This document shows, piece after piece, positions 1 through 7,502 of a DNA stretch of 46,276 nucleotides. Position numbers and translations under genes: made by a program. This stretch comes from Actinomadura macra NBRC 14102 (GTDB taxonomy: Bacteria > Actinomycetota > Actinomycetes > Streptosporangiales > Streptosporangiaceae). The notes under the pieces were generated by a model. It had not been told where the DNA came from. It ran no database searches and saw nothing but the letters and a program-made list of their open reading frames with translations. Within the stretch, counting starts at the first letter, position 1, and each line of letters starts with the position of its first letter. Location of the stretch: positions 1 through 46,276 of the forward strand of contig NZ_BCQT01000029.1 of NCBI RefSeq assembly GCF_001552215.1, written 5' to 3'.

Positions 1-27
1 GCCGTCACGGCGGGGCCCTTTCTGTTT

Positions 28-636
28 TCAGAGTGGGGAACTGCCACCGCGGGCGAATGCGTCCCAAAGAATTGCTACCGGCTCCGCCGTGCTGAACAGC
101 GACTCGATCCGGTTGCGGTCACCGTCGAGATGGGTGATGGTCTGGAGGCCGAGGAACATCGCGACGGCCATCAGGCCGATCTCGCGGGACGGGACGAGAC
201 TCTCCAGCGCGGTGCCTTCGACGAGGCGGCGGATCGCGGCGGCGGCGAAATCGGCCCACGGCTCCACGTGTGCGAGGAGTTCTGCGCGGAGGCGCGGTGA
301 GGTGGACGAGGCGGCGAAGAGCTCTTGGACCGCGTCGATGTGACCTTGGTCCTGCATGTCCTCCGCGTACAGTTCGCGGAGGCGCGAGAGGAGCTCGGTG
401 GCGTCGGTACAAGAGCCGAGCGCGTCCTCGTAGCAGGCCATTCGGATCTGGCTGGTGTGGCGGAGAGCGGCGAGGAGGAGATCCTCGAGGTCCTCGAAGT
501 GGTAGTAGATGACGCCTGGCGCGAAGCCGCCGTTGCGGGCGATCGATCGAGCGGTTGTGCCGCCGTAGCCCTCGACGGCGAGGGTCCGGACGGCCGCTTC
601 GAGGAGGCGTTTCCTGGCTTCCGCGCGTGGCGCCAT
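28..636 (-). CDS. TetR-family transcriptional regulator
   Basis: A 202-residue one-domain-pair TetR repressor. Residues about 8-55 form the DNA-binding helix-turn-helix (RKRLLEAAVRTLAVEGYGG, then GGFAPGVIYYHFEDLEDLL, the usual Y-Y-H-F end of the recognition region). The rest is the helical ligand-binding and dimerisation half, too variable to name a ligand. The ATG lies only 6 bases after the stop of the desaturase gene, so it is the last gene of a three-gene minus-strand operon with that desaturase and the CrtI-like oxidoreductase. The perfect inverted repeat over the first start codon of the operon (2955-2972) is the obvious candidate operator, which would make this an autorepressor. Family assignment is firm; target and ligand are inferred. 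Confidence 0.93.
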   Translation of the reverse strand: MAPRAEARKRLLEAAVRTLAVEGYGGTTARSIARNGGFAPGVIYYHFEDLEDLLLAALRHTSQIRMACYEDALGSCTDATELLSRLRELYAEDMQDQGHIDAVQELFAASSTSPRLRAELLAHVEPWADFAAAAIRRLVEGTALESLVPSREIGLMAVAMFLGLQTITHLDGDRNRIESLFSTAEPVAILWDAFARGGSSPL

Positions 637-642
637 CGAAGG

Positions 643-1422
643 TCAGATCACTTTCCAGGGACGGACGCCGGCTTCCGCGAGCACGGGGTCGAGGCGGCGG
701 GCGAGCCGCGCCAGATGGTGGCTCGGCACCTGTGGGTAGAGGTGGTGTTCCAAGTGGTACGTCAGCTCCAGGAACAGCGCGGGGATGACGCGGCCGCGCA
801 GGGTGCGGGTCTGCGTGAGAGGTGTGTCCCCATAGTGCCGGTGCGGCAGGTGGACGGTCAGCAGTGGATACACCCAGCTTCCCACGATCATCATGGTCGC
901 GTACAAGAGGAGCCCTCGCCAGAACAGCATGCCCGCGCCGACCGCGGCGAAGGGGAGCGCAGCCTCGACGAGCAGCCACAGGCGCTGCCGCACACCGCTG
1001 TGCTGGTAGGCCCAGAACCATAGCCGGATGAGGAAGACCGGGCCGTACAGGATCGCGCCGAGCGCGGTCAGGTCGGCCGGATGTCCTTCGGGGTCGTCGT
1101 CGCTGGGGAACGTCCGGTGGTGTTGCAGGTGGGTGGCGCGGTAGGCGTGCCCGCTCTCCAGGAGCACGGCGCCCAGGAGGAACAGGGCCCATTCCGTCGC
1201 GGGTCGGCTGAGGCCGAGGGCGCGGTGGACGACGTCGTGGGTCGCGGTCACCACCGCGACGAAGATTCCGAAGGCGATCGGCGGAGTCAGCCACCACCAT
1301 CCGGCGAGCGCCGCCGTGACGAACAGGGCGACCCCCGCGTACGGGAGCGACAGGGTGAGCAAGCGGCGCCGGCGCGTGGTGATTAGCAGGTCGGGGCCCA
1401 GGTCCGACAGTTTCGGGATCAT
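643..1422 (-). CDS. membrane fatty-acid desaturase family protein
   Basis: A 259-residue integral-membrane di-iron desaturase/hydroxylase. The three histidine clusters are intact: HDVVH at 62-66, HLQHH at 98-102 and HLEHH at 223-227, separated by hydrophobic segments. The start chosen is the ATG whose last two bases belong to the TGA of the upstream CrtI-like gene (4-base overlap, ATGA); the frame is open further upstream but that part is only a shadow of the oxidoreductase. Members introduce a double bond or hydroxyl into acyl chains or carotenoid rings using O2. Pairing with a CrtI-like FAD enzyme could mean a carotenoid/terpenoid substrate or a lipid-modifying pair; the sequence alone cannot decide. 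It is shorter than typical 300-400-residue acyl-lipid desaturases. Confidence 0.9.
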   Translation of the reverse strand: MIPKLSDLGPDLLITTRRRRLLTLSLPYAGVALFVTAALAGWWWLTPPIAFGIFVAVVTATHDVVHRALGLSRPATEWALFLLGAVLLESGHAYRATHLQHHRTFPSDDDPEGHPADLTALGAILYGPVFLIRLWFWAYQHSGVRQRLWLLVEAALPFAAVGAGMLFWRGLLLYATMMIVGSWVYPLLTVHLPHRHYGDTPLTQTRTLRGRVIPALFLELTYHLEHHLYPQVPSHHLARLARRLDPVLAEAGVRPWKVI

Positions 1423-2963
1423 CGGCGAGCCGCCGTCCGGCGGGCGGCCCTGAGCACGTCGTCCGCGACGATTCTGCTGCCGAGCGCGCAGGCGACGGTG
1501 CCGAGGCCCGGCCACGTGGAGTCGCCGACGAGCCACAGGCCCGGGACGCCCAGCGAGTGCGGGACGGCGTTCTGGTTGGTATTGCCGGGTGTCTGGTGGG
1601 CTCCACCGACTGCGCCGCGCGGCCGGAACGCGAACCGCTCGTAGGAGCGGGGCGTGCCCACGTCCCAGACGTGCGCCCGTTCACCGAGGGAGGGGTGGAC
1701 GCGCCGTGCCAGCTCGACGAGACGTTCTCCGATCTCCCGTTTGCGGATCTTGTACGCGGCGTCGGAGAGTCCGGCCCAGCCGGCGAGCCCGGTGTGAGTG
1801 GAGATCATCACGGCGCGGTGGCCCGCCGGCGCGCTGTCGGCGTCGTCCGGCGCGGACACCGACACGAACATGTTGTTGCCGTCGCCGAGCGGCCTCCGGT
1901 AGTCCTGCAGGAGCTGGTGGTGAGTGAACTCCTGCCCGGCGACCTCGTCCTCAGGTACGCCGAGGAACACGACGATCGCGCCGCCCAGTTCTGGTTCGTC
2001 GCGGTCGAGATAGGGGCGAAGCCTGCCCGCGAGGTCGGGGACGACCCGGGCGGTGGTGGTCGCGGGAAGCGCGCTCACCACCTGCCGCGCGTGGACGACG
2101 CCGCGCCGGGTGTGCACCTCGAACGCGCCGGCTCGTCCGACGACCCGCTCGGCCGGGCACCCGGTGCGCAGTTGCCCGCCGAGGCCGCGGTAGTGGACGG
2201 TGAAGCGCCGCCAGAACCCGCGCATGCCGCCGTGCGCGCGGGTGAGGCCGGCACCGCGGATGGTGACGCCGAGGGCGGCGTTGATGAGCGGGGCCCGGTC
2301 GATGGTGCTGTGCACGGTGTCCTCGACCAGCATCGACAGCAGGCCGACGAGCGGTGCGTCGCCGCGCAGGCCGTGCCGGTGCAGCATCTCGCCGAGGGTG
2401 GTGTTCATGTGGCGGGCGAGCGGGACGCCGCGCGGTCCGAGAGCCCTCAGGTTGTGCAGGGCGTCCGAGGGCCGCCGGATCGGAAGGCGAACACCGGCTC
2501 GGCTCGCGTTCCAGAACACCGAGGCCAGCTGGTCGAGCCGGGTCCAGAAGGCTCTGTGCCGTGGGGTGCCGCCGAGCACGCGCAGCCGCTCGCGGTGCCA
2601 TGCCCCAGTGTCGCGGTAGAGGGTGACCTCGCGGTCGGGGAGCCAGCCGATGTAGCCGGGCAGCCTGTCCCCGGGAACCGGGTCCATGCCGATGCTGTCG
2701 AGCAGTTCCGCTCCGACCCCGCCCGGCTCGAAGTCGACCATGGTCGTCGCTCCCACGTCGAACGAGAACCCGCGTCTGCGGTAGTAGCCCGCACACCCGC
2801 CGACATGGCCGTGCGCCTCGATCACCAGCGTGGACAGGCCCGCGGCCTGCAACCGGGCCGCCGTCGCCATTCCTGCGAGCCCGCCGCCGAGCACGGCGAC
2901 CTCGCAGGAGGCGGGGAACCGCGTGTCCGCCCGCCGCGTTCGCTGAACGTCTGTTCTGAACAT
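1419..2963 (-). CDS. CrtI/CrtO-like FAD-dependent oxidoreductase (phytoene desaturase family)
   Basis: A 514-residue flavoprotein of the phytoene desaturase / carotenoid isomerase group. Residues 22-31 give the dinucleotide-binding GxGxxG (VLGGGLAG) followed by the ribose-binding Glu at 49 (LVIEAHGHVGG). The C-terminus carries the second FAD motif LVGDSTWPGLGTVACALGS. The long 796-codon open frame is not all gene: the N-terminal 280 residues have no family similarity, and ATG at 2963 places the GxGxxG at the normal distance. That ATG lies inside an 8+8 bp palindrome, so repression would block transcription right at the start. It overlaps the desaturase gene by 4 bases. Substrate unknown: no phytoene synthase or other carotenoid gene is in the window. 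Confidence 0.9.
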   Translation of the reverse strand: MFRTDVQRTRRADTRFPASCEVAVLGGGLAGMATAARLQAAGLSTLVIEAHGHVGGCAGYYRRRGFSFDVGATTMVDFEPGGVGAELLDSIGMDPVPGDRLPGYIGWLPDREVTLYRDTGAWHRERLRVLGGTPRHRAFWTRLDQLASVFWNASRAGVRLPIRRPSDALHNLRALGPRGVPLARHMNTTLGEMLHRHGLRGDAPLVGLLSMLVEDTVHSTIDRAPLINAALGVTIRGAGLTRAHGGMRGFWRRFTVHYRGLGGQLRTGCPAERVVGRAGAFEVHTRRGVVHARQVVSALPATTTARVVPDLAGRLRPYLDRDEPELGGAIVVFLGVPEDEVAGQEFTHHQLLQDYRRPLGDGNNMFVSVSAPDDADSAPAGHRAVMISTHTGLAGWAGLSDAAYKIRKREIGERLVELARRVHPSLGERAHVWDVGTPRSYERFAFRPRGAVGGAHQTPGNTNQNAVPHSLGVPGLWLVGDSTWPGLGTVACALGSRIVADDVLRAARRTAARR

Positions 2964-2972
2964 GTGTTCAGA
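2955..2972. promoter_or_regulatory. putative TetR operator, perfect inverted repeat over the start codon
   Basis: TCTGAACA (2955-2962), two-base spacer, TGTTCAGA (2965-2972): a perfect 8-bp inverted repeat containing the minus-strand ATG (2963-2961) of the CrtI-like gene. Size and symmetry fit a TetR dimer site, and the only regulator in the operon is TetR. Seen directly; role inferred. Confidence 0.65.
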
Positions 2973-3022
2973 TTCTTTCCGCGGTGGGTCCCCGTCAATA
3001 CCGGCGGGCGAGAACGGCAGGA

Positions 3023-3058
3023 TCCGGCCCCGCTCATCGTGTGATGAGCGGGGCCGGA
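3023..3058 (-). terminator. strong hairpin terminator after the YciI gene
   Basis: A perfect 16-bp stem (3023-3038 with 3043-3058) closed by the 4-base loop GTGT, 11 bases past the YciI stop. No T-run follows, as is usual in actinobacteria. It separates the ArsR-AHSA1 / DUF998 / YciI operon from the CrtI-like operon. Confidence 0.85.
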
Positions 3059-3069
3059 ACAGAGGCAGA

Positions 3070-3375
3070 TCAGAAGGAGGCGCCGTTGATGAGGGCGGTG
3101 AGGGCGGGGTGGATGCGGCCGGGGTCGACGGTGGTGATGGTGTAGCGGCCCACCCCGGCCCGGACGAAGGGGTCCTCACCAGTGATCTTCTCGGCGGTCG
3201 CCCTGTCGACGCCCGCGGCGATGATGAGCCCGCCGCCGGTGGAGGGAACGGTCTCGCCGGACAGCAGGAAGGTCCGGTCCGCGTGATGCCGTTCGAGGTA
3301 GGCGACGTGGTCGCGGACGTGGGGGGCCGCGGCCTGCTCCGTCCCGGTGTACTCCATCCGCAGCAGGTGCAGCAT
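3070..3375 (-). CDS. YciI-family (YCII-related) protein
   Basis: A 101-residue alpha/beta-barrel (ferredoxin-like dimer) protein of the YCII family. Visible landmarks are the early strand MEYTGTE, the HHADRTFLLSGE turn and the C-terminal DPFVRAGVGRYTITTVDPGR, which match the family's D-P-F and R-Y segments. Members are small, poorly characterised enzymes or accessory domains; some carry a His-Asp pair. A GGGAGG ribosome site sits 7 bases before the ATG. It is the third gene of the operon behind ArsR-AHSA1 and DUF998 (43-base gap) and is followed by a strong hairpin. Actinobacteria often place YciI-like and AHSA1 genes together, which supports the call; substrate unknown. Confidence 0.85.
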   Translation of the reverse strand: MLHLLRMEYTGTEQAAAPHVRDHVAYLERHHADRTFLLSGETVPSTGGGLIIAAGVDRATAEKITGEDPFVRAGVGRYTITTVDPGRIHPALTALINGASF

Positions 3376-3418
3376 GCGCCGTCCTCCCAGGCCGGGTCGC
3401 GTTGACCGATCCAGTCTC

Positions 3419-4105
3419 TCAGCTTCGGACGGAAGGGTCGGTCAGCAGTTTCAGGGACAGCGCGGACGCCCAGAGCCAGACGACCGCACCGCCGACGATC
3501 AGCAGCCGGAAGTCCTCCGCGGGAAAGGCGGCGAAGCCCAGGAGGAGATAGAGGGAAGGCGCGGCCACACTGGCGGTCGTCCAGGCCGTGCGGCCCTGGC
3601 GGGCGAACCGGCGGGCGAACACCACGCAGGCCACGCTCAGCGCGAGGCCGATCCCGACGGGGGCGAGGTTGTGCAAGGCGCCGTGCCAGGTGACGTGGGC
3701 GGCGGCTCCGTCCGGGGTTCCCGCCGGGTAGCCCTCGGCCGGGTCGGTGCGGAAGACGCCCGCCCAGACCAGCCCGGCGCCGTAGGCGGCGATCAGGCGC
3801 GGGCCCCATGTCCCGCCGGGCGTGCGGCGGGCGAGGGTTCGTCTCAGACCGAGCGCGGAAGCCAGCACGAGTATGCCGCTGACCAGGAAGTTCGTGGTCT
3901 GGATCCAGCCCTGGCCGCCGAGGCTGAGCATGCTGAGCGGGTGCCTGGCCGGGTCGAATCCGGCACGGGTCGCCGCCTGGACCACGATCAGCAGGACGAA
4001 CAGCGGGCCGGCGGCCACGCCGCAGGCGAGCATGATGCGGGTGCGGGCGTCCATCGGGCGGGTGCGGGCGGTGGGGATGTCGGTGCCAGCGGTACGGATG
4101 GTCAT
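3419..4105 (-). CDS. DUF998-family integral membrane protein
   Basis: A 228-residue protein with about six hydrophobic segments (starting at ACGVAAGPLFVLLIVVQAAT, then TTNFLVSGILVLASALGLR and so on). The pattern DPARHPLSMLSLGGQGWIQ between helices 1 and 2 and VFRTDPAEGYP after helix 3 are characteristic of DUF998, a family of unknown function related to bacterial frizzled-like or aerial-hyphae membrane proteins. An AAGGAG site is 7 bases upstream of the ATG. It lies 62 bases after the ArsR-AHSA1 gene with a 13-bp hairpin in the gap, so its expression may be uncoupled from the first gene in part. Function unknown. Confidence 0.85.
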   Translation of the reverse strand: MTIRTAGTDIPTARTRPMDARTRIMLACGVAAGPLFVLLIVVQAATRAGFDPARHPLSMLSLGGQGWIQTTNFLVSGILVLASALGLRRTLARRTPGGTWGPRLIAAYGAGLVWAGVFRTDPAEGYPAGTPDGAAAHVTWHGALHNLAPVGIGLALSVACVVFARRFARQGRTAWTTASVAAPSLYLLLGFAAFPAEDFRLLIVGGAVVWLWASALSLKLLTDPSVRS

Positions 4106-4128
4106 GGGAGTGCTCCTTGTGGGGTGGT

Positions 4129-4157
4129 GCCCGGGGTCGCCGGCGGCGACCCCGGGC
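4129..4157 (-). terminator. intercistronic hairpin between ArsR-AHSA1 and DUF998
   Basis: A perfect 13-bp stem (4129-4141 with 4145-4157) with loop GGC, located between the ArsR-AHSA1 stop and the DUF998 ribosome site. No T-run. It could be a leaky terminator, or a 3-prime stabiliser that sets unequal expression within the operon. Confidence 0.6.
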
Positions 4158-4167
4158 TGGGGTGGGG

Positions 4168-4962
4168 TCAGCGGTAGAGGGCCTCGCCGGTCTCCAGCAA
4201 CGTCTTCAGGTCGCTGAGGGTCTGGCTCCAGCCGCCGCCGGCCTCGGGGACCTCGCCGGCGCCCTGGGCCGCAGTCTGCGGCGCGCCGGTCACGTCGTGG
4301 GTGACGGTCAGCTTCGAGACACCGGTGCCGTCATCGTCGATCTCGTAGGTGAGCCGGGTGAACGGTTCGCCGAGGAACAGCGCGCGCCAGGTCTGGACGA
4401 GCCGGCGGGGCGGGTCGGCCTCGATGACCTCGCCGTCGAGCACCACGTCCGGTGCGCCGTGCTCCTTCATCGCCTCGCTGGCCAGCCCGCGGAAGGTGCC
4501 GCCGGGACGCAGGTCGTACTCCACCGGAGCCTGGTAGCCGAACTTCTCCGTCCACTCGGGCTTGGTGATGGCGTCCCAGATCGCCTCCGGCGTTGCCCGG
4601 ATGTATACGCGGTAGACCTGGACGGTCTTGTCCTCTGTCGTCGTCATGCTTTGCTCCAGTTCTCTCTTGAGCCCGGCCAGGGCCGCGGCGGGCTGCTCGG
4701 TGTACTTGTCGATCCACCGGTCGTGGATCAGGCGGATCGGCACCGGGTTGAGGAAGTGCAGCTTCTCCCGGCCCGAGCGGCGCGTGACGACCAGCCCCGC
4801 GTCCTCCAGCACCCGTAGATGCTTGGCGACGCCGAATCGCGTCATCTCCAGTTCCGCCTCCAGTTCGCCCTGGGTGCGCCCGTCTCGGGTGAACAGCAGA
4901 TCGAGCAGGAAGCGGCGGGTGGGGTCGGCCAGCGCCTTGAACGCCAGATCGTCGTCCGTCAC
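4168..4962 (-). CDS. ArsR-type regulator fused to AHSA1/SRPBCC domain
   Basis: A 264-residue fusion. Residues 1-90 are an ArsR winged helix (FKALADPTRRFLLDLL, QGELEAELEMTRFGVAKHL, VLEDAGLVVTRRSGR); no metal-binding CxC pair is present. Residues about 110-258 are an AHSA1-type START/SRPBCC ligand pocket (YIRATPEAIWDAITKPEWTEKF, LRPGGTFRG, later GGGWSQTLSDLKTLLETGE). In most actinobacteria these are two neighbouring genes. The GTG at 4962 is chosen because the promoter boxes 4969-4998 rule out the upstream ATG (4998) and put transcription start at or next to the GTG. An internal ATG at 4647 with GGAG six bases upstream could yield the AHSA1 domain alone. First gene of the operon with DUF998 and YciI. 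Confidence 0.9.
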   Translation of the reverse strand: MTDDDLAFKALADPTRRFLLDLLFTRDGRTQGELEAELEMTRFGVAKHLRVLEDAGLVVTRRSGREKLHFLNPVPIRLIHDRWIDKYTEQPAAALAGLKRELEQSMTTTEDKTVQVYRVYIRATPEAIWDAITKPEWTEKFGYQAPVEYDLRPGGTFRGLASEAMKEHGAPDVVLDGEVIEADPPRRLVQTWRALFLGEPFTRLTYEIDDDGTGVSKLTVTHDVTGAPQTAAQGAGEVPEAGGGWSQTLSDLKTLLETGEALYR

Positions 4963-4968
4963 ACCTCG

Positions 4969-4998
4969 AAAATAGGTGACCAAAAGGTCACATGTCAA
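4969..4998 (-). promoter_or_regulatory. promoter with operator inside the spacer, leaderless ArsR-AHSA1 gene
   Basis: On the minus strand: -35 TTGACA (4998-4993), 18-bp spacer, -10 TATTTT (4974-4969), then six bases to GTG at 4962, so the transcript probably begins on the start codon. The spacer is filled by the inverted repeat GTGACC-4-GGTCAC (4976-4991), a natural site for the ArsR dimer to exclude RNA polymerase. Boxes and repeat are seen directly; autorepression is inferred. Confidence 0.8.
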
Positions 4999-5055
4999 GC
5001 GTGGTTGAGAGGAAGGTGGGCGCGGTGCGTCGGGGATAGCGTCAATCGCCGCAGG

Positions 5056-5682
5056 TCAGCGGGCGGGGGAGAGGACGGTGTCGAGCGTCTCGGCCCACTG
5101 GTGGAGCAGGCGGTCGCGCCGCGTCGAGTCGTCGGTCAGGAGGTCGGCTAGGCCCAGGCCGCGGACCAGGTCCAGGGTCGCCTGGACGGTCTCGCGGACC
5201 CCGGGGAGCGATTCGTCCGCGCCGAGGGCCTCGACGGTCAGCCGGTGGGCCTCGCGGCCGACGCGGGCCTCCAGGGGGAGGACCTGGGCGCGCAGCTGCT
5301 CGTCGGAGCTGGCCGCGACCCAGAGCTGGAGCGCGGCGCGGAACAGGGGGGCGGTGTACATCTCGCCGAGCAGGGTGACGACGTCCAGGGTGGACGGGCG
5401 GCGGCCGGCAAGGGCGTCGAGGCGTTCGCGCATCTGGGTCATCCGCACTTCGGAGCCGTACTCGACCGCGGCGGTCACGAGCTCCTCGCGGGTGTGGAAA
5501 TGGTGCTGCGCGGCGCCGCGGGAGACCCCCGCGCGCTCGGCGACCACGGCCACCGTGGTGCCCGCCCAGCCGACCGAGGCGAGGCAGTCGACGGCGGCCT
5601 CCAGGAGGCGCTGCCGGGTGGCGCGACTGCGGTCCTGCTGGGGTTCGCGGGAGGGGGCGCGGGGCACTGCCTGCGTGGTCAT
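5056..5682 (-). CDS. TetR-family regulator, divergent from the AtuA operon
   Basis: A 208-residue TetR repressor. Residues about 20-66 are the helix-turn-helix (SRATRQRLLEAAVDCLASVG, TTVAVVAERAGVSRGAAQHHF). The C-terminal half, with LFRAALQLWVAASSDEQLRAQVLPLE, resembles TetR proteins that sense fatty or branched acyl-CoAs. It is transcribed away from the AtuA / carboxylase / dehydrogenase operon; the gap holds an 18-base palindrome (5736-5753) suited to control both directions. The ligand is likely a pathway acyl-CoA, by analogy with other divergent catabolic TetRs; this is inference. Confidence 0.92.
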   Translation of the reverse strand: MTTQAVPRAPSREPQQDRSRATRQRLLEAAVDCLASVGWAGTTVAVVAERAGVSRGAAQHHFHTREELVTAAVEYGSEVRMTQMRERLDALAGRRPSTLDVVTLLGEMYTAPLFRAALQLWVAASSDEQLRAQVLPLEARVGREAHRLTVEALGADESLPGVRETVQATLDLVRGLGLADLLTDDSTRRDRLLHQWAETLDTVLSPAR

Positions 5683-5735
5683 CTCGTCCTCGGCTCGGTG
5701 GGGTTCCAGTCAACCAAACGACGGCGGTTAGAAAC

Positions 5736-5753
5736 AATCAAGCGCGATTGATT
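5736..5753. promoter_or_regulatory. putative TetR operator between tetR and the AtuA operon
   Basis: AATCAA, six-base core GCGCGA, TTGATT: 6-bp perfect arms with a CGCG centre. It lies in the only gap between the two divergent units. TTGATT (5748-5753) may also serve as a -35 box, with a weak CAGGGT 17 bases on and ATG at 5784 just after it. Confidence 0.65.
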
Positions 5754-5783
5754 TTTCTCATCCGGGCTGGCAGGGTGCTGGCC

Positions 5784-7502
5784 ATGGGTGGACCGCTGCG
5801 GATCGGCAACGCCTCGGGCTTCTACGGCGACCGCTTCTCCGCGGTGCGGGAGATGCTGGAGGGCGGGCCGCTGGACGTCCTGACCGGCGACTACCTTGCC
5901 GAGTTGACGATGCTCATTCTGGGCCGGAGCAGAATGAAGGACCCGGACGGTGGCTACGCCGCCACGTTCCTGCGGCAGATGGAGGAGTGCCTGGGGCTCG
6001 CCGCCGAGCGCGGCACCGCGATCGTCACCAATGCGGGCGGGCTCAACCCGCGCGCTCTTGCGGACCGGCTGCGCGAACTGGCCGGGCGTCTCGGCATCGC
6101 GGTGGCGGTCGCCCATGTCGAGGGCGACGACCTGCTCCCGGATGCCACACGGCTCGGCCTGGCGGACGGGCGGTACGGGCGGCCGCTCACCGCCAACGCC
6201 TATCTGGGCGCCTGGGGGATCGCCGAGTGCCTGCGGGCCGGCGCCGGCGTGGTGGTGACCGGGCGGGTCACCGACGCGTCGCTGGTGGTCGGTCCCACCG
6301 CGGCCCATTTCGGCTGGGCGCGCGACGACTGGGACGCCCTCGCCGGCGCGACGGCCGCCGGGCACGTCCTGGAGTGCGGGGCGCAGGCCACCGGCGGCAA
6401 CTACGCCTTCTTCGAAGAAATCTACAATGTAAAGGCGCCGGGCTTTCCGCTGGCCGAGATGTACGGCGACGGCTCCAGCGTGATTACCAAACATCAGGGC
6501 ACCGGCGGCACCGTCACCACCGAGACGGTCACCGCCCAGCTTCTCTATGAGCTCAGCGGCCCGGCCTACGCCGGTCCCGACGTCACGGCCCGCTTCGACA
6601 CCATCGAGCTGCGCCAGGACGGGCCGGATCGTGTCCGGATCAGCGGCGTCCGGGGCACTCCGCCGCCCCCCACCACCAAGGTGTGTCTCAACCACCTTGG
6701 CGGGCACCGCAACGAGATGACGTTCGTGCTCACCGGACTCGGTATCGAGGCCAAGGCGGACCTCGCCAAGTCCCGGCTTGAGGACGCGTTCGGCGACGCT
6801 CCCCCCGCCCGGGTCGAGTGGACGCTCATCGGCACCGCGAAGCCCGATCCCGCCACGCAGGGCGAGGCCACCGCTCTGCTGCGCTGCGCCGTCCTCGACC
6901 CGGACCCGGAGAAGGTCGGCCGCGCGTTCAGCGGCGCGGTCGTGGAACTGGCCCTCGCGGGCTATCCCGGCTTCACGATGACGTCCCCGCCCGGCAAGGG
7001 TGCCCCCTACGGTGTCTACACTCCCGCCTACGTTTCCAACGCCGAGGTCGGCCACATTGCCGTGCTGCCAGACGGGGCGCGCGTCGTCCTCGCCCCGGCG
7101 CCGGCGACGGCCGAGATCATCGAAGACGGCCCCGCGCACGGTGCGCTCCCCGAGCCCACAGCCGATGCCCGCACCGTGCGTGCGCCGCTCGGACGGGTGG
7201 CGGGGGCGCGGAGCGGAGACAAGGGCGGGGACGCCAACATCGGCGTGTGGGCCCGGACGGACGCGCAGTGGCGCTGGCTGGAGCCCTTCCTCACCGTCGG
7301 GCGGCTCCGTGAGCTGTTGCCCGAGACGCGTGACCATCCCGTCCGGCGCTCTGTCCTGTCCAATCTCCGTGCGGTGAACTTCGTCGTCGAGGGGCTGCTG
7401 CAGGAGGGCGTCTCGGCCTCGACCCGGTTCGATCCCCAAGGCAAGGCCTTGGGGGAGTGGCTGCGGTCCCGGCTCGTCGATATCCCGGAGGCAGTTCTTT
7501 GA
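5784..7502 (+). CDS. AtuA-family acyclic terpene utilisation protein (DUF1446)
   Basis: A 572-residue AtuA homologue. The N-terminal DUF1446 domain (residues 1-450) opens with RIGNASGFYGDRFSA and holds the family blocks GDYLAELTMLILGR, NAGGLNPRALADRLREL, GAGVVVTGRVTDASLVVGP and ECGAQATGGNYAFF. The last 100 residues (PLGRVAGARSGDKGGDANIGVWAR) are the AtuA C-terminal ferredoxin-like domain, a separate gene in some organisms and fused here. The ATG at 5784 is preferred; an in-frame TTG at 5748 lies inside the putative operator. AtuA is needed for citronellol/geraniol degradation in Pseudomonas, but its chemistry is not settled. First gene of a four-gene operon; the next gene begins inside its stop codon. 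Confidence 0.9.
   Translation: MGGPLRIGNASGFYGDRFSAVREMLEGGPLDVLTGDYLAELTMLILGRSRMKDPDGGYAATFLRQMEECLGLAAERGTAIVTNAGGLNPRALADRLRELAGRLGIAVAVAHVEGDDLLPDATRLGLADGRYGRPLTANAYLGAWGIAECLRAGAGVVVTGRVTDASLVVGPTAAHFGWARDDWDALAGATAAGHVLECGAQATGGNYAFFEEIYNVKAPGFPLAEMYGDGSSVITKHQGTGGTVTTETVTAQLLYELSGPAYAGPDVTARFDTIELRQDGPDRVRISGVRGTPPPPTTKVCLNHLGGHRNEMTFVLTGLGIEAKADLAKSRLEDAFGDAPPARVEWTLIGTAKPDPATQGEATALLRCAVLDPDPEKVGRAFSGAVVELALAGYPGFTMTSPPGKGAPYGVYTPAYVSNAEVGHIAVLPDGARVVLAPAPATAEIIEDGPAHGALPEPTADARTVRAPLGRVAGARSGDKGGDANIGVWARTDAQWRWLEPFLTVGRLRELLPETRDHPVRRSVLSNLRAVNFVVEGLLQEGVSASTRFDPQGKALGEWLRSRLVDIPEAVL

Noticed and set aside
2964..3809. N-terminal extension of the CrtI-like frame up to 3809
   Set aside because: It would cover the YciI gene and the strong terminator at 3023-3058, and shows no similarity before the GxGxxG motif region.
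5748..5783. TTG start of the AtuA gene at 5748
   Set aside because: It lies in the palindrome and adds a non-homologous head; ATG 5784 begins right before the conserved RIGNASGFYGD block.
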